A stretch of DNA of 64,000 bases, from the NCBI GenBank assembly GCA_000277445.1, contig AJWJ01000045.1, forward strand, positions 1-64,000, read 5' to 3'. The notes under the pieces were generated by a model. It saw only the letters and a list, made by a program, of their open reading frames with translations. It did not search any database and was not told the DNA's origin. The position numbers and the translations under genes are program-made. This stretch comes from Polysphondylium violaceum (Eukaryota > Evosea > Eumycetozoa > Dictyosteliales > Dictyosteliaceae). Below are positions 55,486-64,000 of this stretch, in pieces (position 1 is the first letter of the stretch; each line of letters opens with the position of its first letter).

Positions 55486-57583
55486 TGTTGTTGTTTGTTG
55501 TTATTATTATTGAATAAAACAAATATTAATATATTGATTATTAATTAATTGATGAGTTGATGATGAATATTGTGATAAGGAGGTGAATAATGTTATACAG
55601 ATAGTAATAGATGTAAAATAATGAAAATTGAAAAAAGTAAGGAGAAAGTGAGTGTGATTGATGATGATGATGATTGATGTGAATTAAATATAGTTATAAA
55701 AAAATCAAATAAAAAATAAAAAAATCAAAGTAATAAAGAGATGATGAAAACAATAAAATATATATGTTAAGTGTATTGCAAATGTGTATAAAAGAAATAA
55801 AAGCAATCGCTCTTATTTTAAATATTATAATTATTACTAAAGAGTATTATTGGCATGTCTACAAAGATAAAGAGGTGTATATTTAGATATATAGATGATA
55901 TTGTTGTGTGATGGTGTTTAATTTGGTGTTTGTTGTTGATTGTTGTTGTGATGATTGGTTGAATGTGGTTGTTATTGTTATTGTATAGAGATTTAAAAAA
56001 AGAGTTGGTAACACACTCACACACTCACACAATATTAATATGTTTATGTGATCTATAATCGAAAACAGTCAGTCATAAAGTCAGTCAATAAAGAAGGAGG
56101 GATGGGTACATACATATATACGGATATGAAACAATAATTTTAAAAACAAAACTACTGTTGATTTAATTTACAGACACAAGCTTTCAATACAAAACAACAG
56201 AGATAAACAAAGAGTGTGAGTAAAAAGAACAAAAATGTAATATATACCTTTGTGTATGGTAATGTAGAAAATGAATCTGTTGGTTTCTATCGGCAAATAT
56301 CATAAAAAAAAAAACTGCCCCAAATAAAAAAAAAAAAAAAAAAAAAAAATTTAATACACAAATCACTAGTGTTGCAAAATAGGTTATAAATATATTACCA
56401 CTACCAAAAAACAAGAAAAGCAGCTATAAAAAGAAATAAACCCAAAAGCTTTTTATGATGTTTTGGTTACTAATTTATTAATTTGGTGCTTCTTTTTAAA
56501 AATTATTGGTTATGTGAGTTTGCGCGCACTAAAAACATATACTATTACTATTATTATCGAGACAAGTATTGCCCTTTTTTATTTATCAAGATAAATATTA
56601 AAATTGTGCTACTGTTGTGTTGAGTAAAATTATATAAATAGGATGAGTGGGTTGTTATGTTGATGTTGATGGTGTGATTTCTTTTTATGAGAGGGTGGGT
56701 GAGAATTTAATTTTATTTTTTTTTTGTTTGTTTTTTTTTTTTTTTTTTTTTTTTTTTTCAAAAACACACAGGGTGGGTTGGAAATGGGAAAACAAGGGCA
56801 AGTGAGATGTGATAATTAGATAATTTATTAACTCTTACTTTCAAAGTAATAATAAAAATGAGACACTGAATTCAACAAAAAACACAAACAAATTCCATAT
56901 TGATCCCCCAAAACATAGTGCAAAGATTAAATTTTTGTTATTTTTTTGTTTTTTTTTTTGTCAAATCTCCAATCATGCATGTGATCGTTTTTATTACACC
57001 ACCCCACTCACACCCATCCATTTCTTCTATTTTTATTATATCTGAATTGATTTGATTATCATATATACATACAATTGATTTCATTTCCATATCAAATTTC
57101 AGATATGTGGGTTATGTGAGTGTGTGATGAAACACACTTACACCAAACACACACTATTTCTATTTTTATCTCTGTTTCCCAAAGACAACAATGAGAATAG
57201 AGTATATATTTATATAATTTAATCACCCATTTTTTGATTTAGGAATAATGGGCCATTGTTGATGTGTGTGGTTGTTTAGATTTACTATTCTTTTTTTATT
57301 ATAAAAAAAGAAACCATCCTCTTTCTTATAAAAAGGAAAAATTCAATTCAACTCAATGTGTGTGTGTTTATATTCTCAATAATAGGATATCATGTGGTTA
57401 CTATATATATTCATCCTCTGGAATAAATCTCACACGAAAAATGATCAAGATTGAATAAAACAGTCTTTTTTTAAAATTGATTGGATTTGAAATTCTTTAA
57501 GAATTTAATAGATAAAAAGATTTATTATGTACAAGAATTTATTTATTAAATTGATAGAGTAATAACTATCATTGGTATGGAAT
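55486..57583. other. 2.1-kb gene-free region
   Basis: AT-rich. It contains A-runs (56327-56349), T-runs (56717-56758), CA/GT-rich stretches (56007-56030, 57118-57150) and GATGAT repeats near 55655. No open frame with credible coding character. Confidence 0.45.
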
Positions 57584-58876
57584 TTAAGCATTGGCTTCAC
57601 CACTTTGATCAAAAAATCCATTGTTTGAAACATATGAATAACGTGCTTTGTTAGAAACATGTTTGTCATGATGTTCAAGTAAATGACGTGGCATAGTAGT
57701 TCCAACTGGTGAAGATGATGGTGAGGTAGATGAAGAGGATGGTGAGGAAGAGGGTGAGGAAGATGGTGAAGAGGATGGTGAAGAGGATGGTGAAGAGGAT
57801 GGTGAAGATGATGGTGAAGATGATGGTGAAGATGATGGTGAAGATGATGGTGAAGCAGAAGGTGAAGAAGATGGAGAGCCAGATGGTGAGGAGGATGGTG
57901 AAGAGGATGGTGAGGAGGATGGTGAAACAGATGGTGAGGAGGATGGTGAAGAAGATGGAGAGCCAGATGGTGAAACAGATGGTGAGGAGGATGGTGAAGA
58001 AGATGGAGAACCAAATGGCGAGGAGGATGGTGAAACAGATGGTGAGGAGGATGGTGAAGAAGATTGAGTTGGATTATTTGGTTTTGGGGTTCCAAATGGT
58101 GAGTTAGAAGGGGTAGGATTCACTGGTTTTGGTGAACCAGATACTTTTGGAAACTCTTTCTTTGCAAGATGATTTGGTTTAGGGGTTTTAGCTTGGGAAA
58201 CAATTGCTGGACTGGTTGCTGATGGTGATGGAGTATGGCTCTCAACTGGAACAGATGATGAGGATGGGGTTGATGAAGGATTGGGTGTAGTTGATACCAT
58301 AGTTTTGTTTTCATTTGAGGATGCTTTTTCAGAAATAGTTTCATCATTTGTAAATTTAGAACCTACTGGAGAAGGAGTTTCATCATTTTGGATAGTAATT
58401 GGAACTCTTGTTGAAGCAGTAGAAGAGTTTTGTGTGGACGATACCGAGGTTTCATGTGATGATGAAGAATTGGCTAATGGAGCACTTGTACTATTTACAG
58501 TTTGATTTGAAGGGGAAGCAAAAGGGGTGTTGGTTACATTTACAGGAGCTGATGGAGTGTTAGTAACATTTACAGGAGCTGATGGAGTGTTAGTAACATT
58601 TATAGGAGCTGATGGAGAGTTTGTTACATTTACAGGAGCTGCTGAAGAGTTGGTGATATTTACAGGAACAGAAGAGTTATCTGGAGTAGGAGTTGAAATT
58701 GGACCTGTTGTAGAATGGTTTCTTTCAATTTTTCCACTTTTAAAAGTAGAGTCATTGGCATTCTATTTTAAATTGTTTAAATTAGTAAAAATAAATTATA
58801 TTTCAAAAAATATCAAGATATTTACCACAAGCGAAAAAAGTAAAATGATTAATAGAGTTGAAATTATTACTTTCAT
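57584..58876 (-). CDS. secreted Ser/Pro-rich repeat protein
   Basis: Two exons, 58876..58826 and 58762..57584 (phase 0), give 409 residues. Exon 1 (17 codons, MKVIISTLLIILLFSLV) is the signal peptide. Exon 2 starts NANDSTFKSGK, then has about six copies of an (S/T)PSAPVNVTN unit that repeats an N-glycosylation sequon. A Ser/Thr region follows. An array of about 35 SPSSSPS-type tripeptides and hexapeptides lies at about residues 255-360, encoded by a GGTGAAGAGGAT-like minisatellite on the + strand. The C-terminal 38 residues are non-repetitive (PRHLLEHHDKHVSNKARYSY...). There is no GPI-type hydrophobic tail. Likely a heavily glycosylated extracellular protein. Confidence 0.82.
57716..58066. 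repeat. coding minisatellite (9/18-bp units)
   Basis: Units of the type GATGGTGAAGAG, GATGGTGAGGAG and GATGGTGAAGAT are repeated dozens of times. On the - strand they encode SPS/SPSSSPS. Such arrays readily change length. Confidence 0.85.
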
Positions 58877-59797
58877 TTTTTTACAAGAAAATTATTTTTT
58901 AAATATAGTTGGAAAAATTATTATTATGAATGTTTATAAATGTACAATTGGAATAAGTTGTTGATAAAAGAATTTGATGAATGATTTCAAATTAAAAAGT
59001 TTAAGACAATTTATACTTTTTTAAACAATGTAGTAAATGTCAAAGTATTAATTGCTGTAAAATAGATCACTCCCTTTCATTTGAAACAGGATCAGTTACT
59101 TCATTCGATTTAGATCTTCACAAGAAACATCGATTATTTGATATGAGTGTTTCATTTAAAAAGCCGGTAAAAAATATCACGGTTTTTGATCAACTCTTAT
59201 GTCTCGCTACCTTAAATAGTAAAACAAAACGAGGTGATATTTTGGATTATCGTGGGTGCATGTGTGTAATGAAATGGGGAATAAGTGGGGTAGTGAGTGA
59301 AAAGGTTATAATCTTTTGGGAAAAAAGGGGGACATTTTTTTATCTTTAAAAATAGGGTAATATGATTCAATAGTAACTTTTAAAATATCACCTATTGGTT
59401 AGGTAGTTAATTTTGTAATATAGACTATACCAAATAAGCTCTATTTTTTTGTAGATACTTTACTTTTTCCCTTTTATATTTGGTTTTTTTATAAAAATAG
59501 AAAAAGTTAATTAATAACTACAACCACACTCTGTATTATTAGTTTAAAAACAAATAAAAAAAATAAATATTTGTGTGTGTAGTGTGTATAACTTTTTTTT
59601 ATTATTATAAAAATTGTATCACAAATTTCCTTTTATTTATAAAACTTATTATCATTTTATTTTAAAAGAAGTATATATGTAATAAAAATAGAAAATACAT
59701 TTTTTATTTTAAAATACCTTTAAAAATTGAGGTTAAATTTAAAATTGAGTTTCAAATAACAATACTTGATACATTGTTATCTTTTTTTATGAATAGA
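58877..59797. other. region with an unexplained open frame
   Basis: Between two - strand secreted-protein genes. Contains the + strand open frame 59005-59349 (listed separately) and AT-rich DNA after it. Confidence 0.4.
59005..59349 (+). other. unexplained 114-codon open frame, possible gene fragment
   Basis: Open from just after a TAA at 59002-59004 to the TAA at 59347-59349, which is unusually long for non-coding DNA this AT-rich. The first ATG is at 59143 (68 codons), so if coding it would be an exon or a remnant. Content is mixed and not low-complexity. It has a Cys cluster CSKCQSINCC near the start, then DLDLHKKHRLFD, then VKNITVFDQLLCLATLN. I do not recognise a family. The last third is less gene-like. 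Confidence 0.35.
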
Positions 59798-60598
59798 TCA
59801 ATTGGTTTTTGCATATGCAGGTGATTGTCGTTGTGGTGATGTTTGAATTGGAGATGGAGATGGCCATATAGCTGGTGATTGTGAAATGCTAAAATCGTTG
59901 TTACTATTATTTATTTTACCAGTATTAGTATAGACATTTTTTGTTTGAATTGAACTTGGTGAATTATTAATTTTGTTGTTGTTATTATTATTATTATTTA
60001 TAGTATTATTAATGTTATTAATAGTTGTATTATTTAAATTATTTTGGGTTGGTGTAGGAGTTGAGGAAACTTTTGGATAATTAGGCATATTGTTTGGTTT
60101 TTGGTTACTAACAATTTGATTATAGCTATTATTGTTGTTGATAGTTTTATTTTTTTGAGCTATAACAGTAGTATTATTTTGAACTAATGTAGTATTATTG
60201 CTTGAAGCAATGAAACTTGTACTATTTGATGTAGAGATTGAATTGTTTATAGTTTTAAAATTTAATTCCGGAGTATTTGAAGGTTGTGGTGTATATAATA
60301 ATGGAGTTTCTGTATTTTCTACATTAGGTTTAGAGGTGGAAATTTGAGAGAGTGTTTGTGTGGGCGTTGGGGTGACCTCTGTTTCCCCATTGTATCTATC
60401 GGGAACATTGATTGGTGCATGTTCTGCAGGTTTTTTTTTAGAAACTTTATTAAAAAATGGGGACTCATTTGTTTCCTGTGATAAATTAATTTAATTTATT
60501 AATAAAATTGTATAATCAAGGAAATAAAATAACCTTACTGCGAGTACACTTGAGAAAATCATAAAGGATAAAACTATTACAATAATTTGTAACTTCAT
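59798..60598 (-). CDS. secreted Asn/Thr/Ser-rich protein
   Basis: Two exons, 60598..60539 and 60475..59798 (phase 0, donor GTAAGG), give 245 residues. Exon 1 (20 codons, MKLQIIVIVLSFMIFSSVLA) is exactly the signal peptide. The mature part starts ETNESPFFNKVSKKK and is Thr/Pro-rich, then Asn-rich with many N-x-S/T sequons, and ends QRQSPAYAKTN. The layout matches the neighbouring gene at 57584-58876 (signal-peptide exon, phase-0 intron, low-complexity glycoprotein, same strand). The two are probably paralogues that have diverged in repeat content. No tail anchor is visible. Confidence 0.75.
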
Positions 60599-61546
60599 TT
60601 TTTTATTGTTTGTATAGATGTTTAAACTAAATTTGAAATGAAAAAATAAAATGTCGATTATTTATATTAAAACAATCCATCCTCATATACTCTTTTTAGA
60701 CAATGATTTTGATAGTAGAGCAAAGGTTAGATTTGAGGTTACAAAGATAGATTTAAATGATTAATATCATAAAAATTAATAGATTGATATGATTAGTATC
60801 CCACACCAAAGAAAATGTCAAAAATATTAAAGATGAAAGGACATTTTTTTACTAAAAATAAAAAAAATTTATTCACTAATTCCTTTTCACCCATCTCTAC
60901 GACTACCAGCTTGGAAACACTATTTACTTTTGTTTTTAGATGATAAAATGTCATTAGTGTCAAAAAAAAAAGAAAAAAATTTTAAAAACCCCCACAAGCG
61001 TTCAAAAGTAAACACAGATTTCGCCCACATAAAATCTTTAATTTTATTTTAATAGTTTTGGTCCACGTGTGCCTTTATCTATATCTATACAACTATTCAT
61101 GGAATGATGAAAATAAAAAGAAAAGGAGATAACAAAAACCAGAAATCTATCTTTTAATTGGATATGGTTTTGACAAAAAAATCAATATTTTAAATTTTTT
61201 AAGATAAAATAGTATTATTTATTTACTTTTTCTTTCTTTAATCAATCATAAAGATTGAGCAATGTTAGGTACAATGTAATGATATTGTGGTGGTAGTTAT
61301 TTGTAAAGTGTTTTCCTAATTGATTGTTGTGTGTTGAGGATGATGATGATGATGAATAATTTGATTCTCATCTCTATAATAATGATGATAATAATAGTCT
61401 TGTCAAAAAATAAAAATCTGAAAATTAAAAAACTGATAGACAAGATATTACATTTTGAGTAGTTGATATGTGTGTGTGTTGATATGATGACGAATAACGA
61501 CATTCCAAAAATGGATGTTTAAAATTGTGATAAGAGATGGTTGATT
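60599..61546. other. intergenic
   Basis: About 950 bp of AT-rich DNA with A-runs, GATGATGAT triplets (61339-61352) and a GTGTGTGT stretch (61468-61480). No gene seen. Confidence 0.4.

Positions 61547-64000
<2,454 letters not shown>

Noticed and set aside
57716-58066. Regular repeats considered as a CRISPR array
   Set aside because: Units are 9-18 bp, directly abutting without unique spacers, and code for SPSS. The host is a eukaryote.
57730-58107. Lys/Met/Arg-rich + strand frame opposite the SPSS array
   Set aside because: A mirror of the coding minisatellite. The - strand has a signal peptide and a spliced start, the + strand has none.

Overview
The window is nuclear DNA of a social amoeba (dictyostelid). 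It is AT-rich with long poly-A/T runs. Introns are short and AT-rich, mostly with GTATGT/GTAAGT donors and TAG acceptors. Coding regions carry poly-Asn/Gln/Thr/Ser tracts, intergenic DNA is T-rich, and several proteins are recognisable dictyostelid types (Pro/Thr-rich secreted proteins with Cys-rich follistatin-like repeats, a BAR-RhoGAP, a P450). I cannot fix the species. Gene models were built by hand from reading frames plus GT..AG junctions. Intron phases were checked arithmetically for the models given as exon lists.

Region 1 (0.2-43 kb) is gene-dense housekeeping DNA. In order it holds glutaminyl-tRNA synthetase (+), a PMCA-type Ca2+ pump (-), a URI prefoldin-like protein (+), a GPI-anchored-looking surface protein (-), LSm7 (-) divergent from PRP17/CDC40 (+), a small secreted protein (+), a DIS3L2-type exoribonuclease (-), GAR1 (-), an SH3BGRL-like thioredoxin-fold protein (+), a BAR-RhoGAP (-), CNOT11 (-), a cytochrome P450 (-), cullin 1 (-), a five-exon pterin-4a-carbinolamine dehydratase (+), a C2H2-like finger protein (+), PRP31 (+), ENY2/Sus1 (+) and an AIRIM/C1orf109-like protein (-). 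Seven of these act in RNA processing, decay or export (LSm7, PRP17, DIS3L2, GAR1, CNOT11, PRP31, ENY2). There is no sign that they form one regulated unit, although LSm7 and PRP17 share a 327-bp divergent promoter.

Region 2 (43-61 kb) is an accessory block. It has a 1367-residue mucin-like protein with about 18 Cys-rich repeats (+), two near-identical tRNA-Glu(UUC) genes (-) flanking a foreign-looking C-rich retroelement scrap, the queuosine-salvage glycosylase QNG1 (+), a second and shorter Cys-repeat secreted protein (-), a 717-residue Ser/Thr-rich protein with two zinc-knuckle-like motifs (-), and two secreted Ser/Pro/Asn-rich proteins (-) whose first exon is just the signal peptide. Open stretches without assigned genes and a 30-bp tandem repeat also lie here. 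The block looks like a site of duplication of extracellular-matrix or spore-coat type genes.

Region 3 (61.5-64 kb) has UDP-glucose 4-epimerase (-) and then gene-free DNA.

The clearest anomaly is that three conserved genes (DIS3L2, BAR-RhoGAP, PRP31) each contain one position where the conserved reading continues only if a single extra base is skipped, always in the same direction. Sequence error is the simplest explanation; +1 frameshifting is the interesting one. I found no convincing wholly new multi-gene system. The best novelty leads are the zinc-motif protein at 53.3-55.5 kb, the unexplained open frame at 59.0-59.35 kb and the secreted repeat family.
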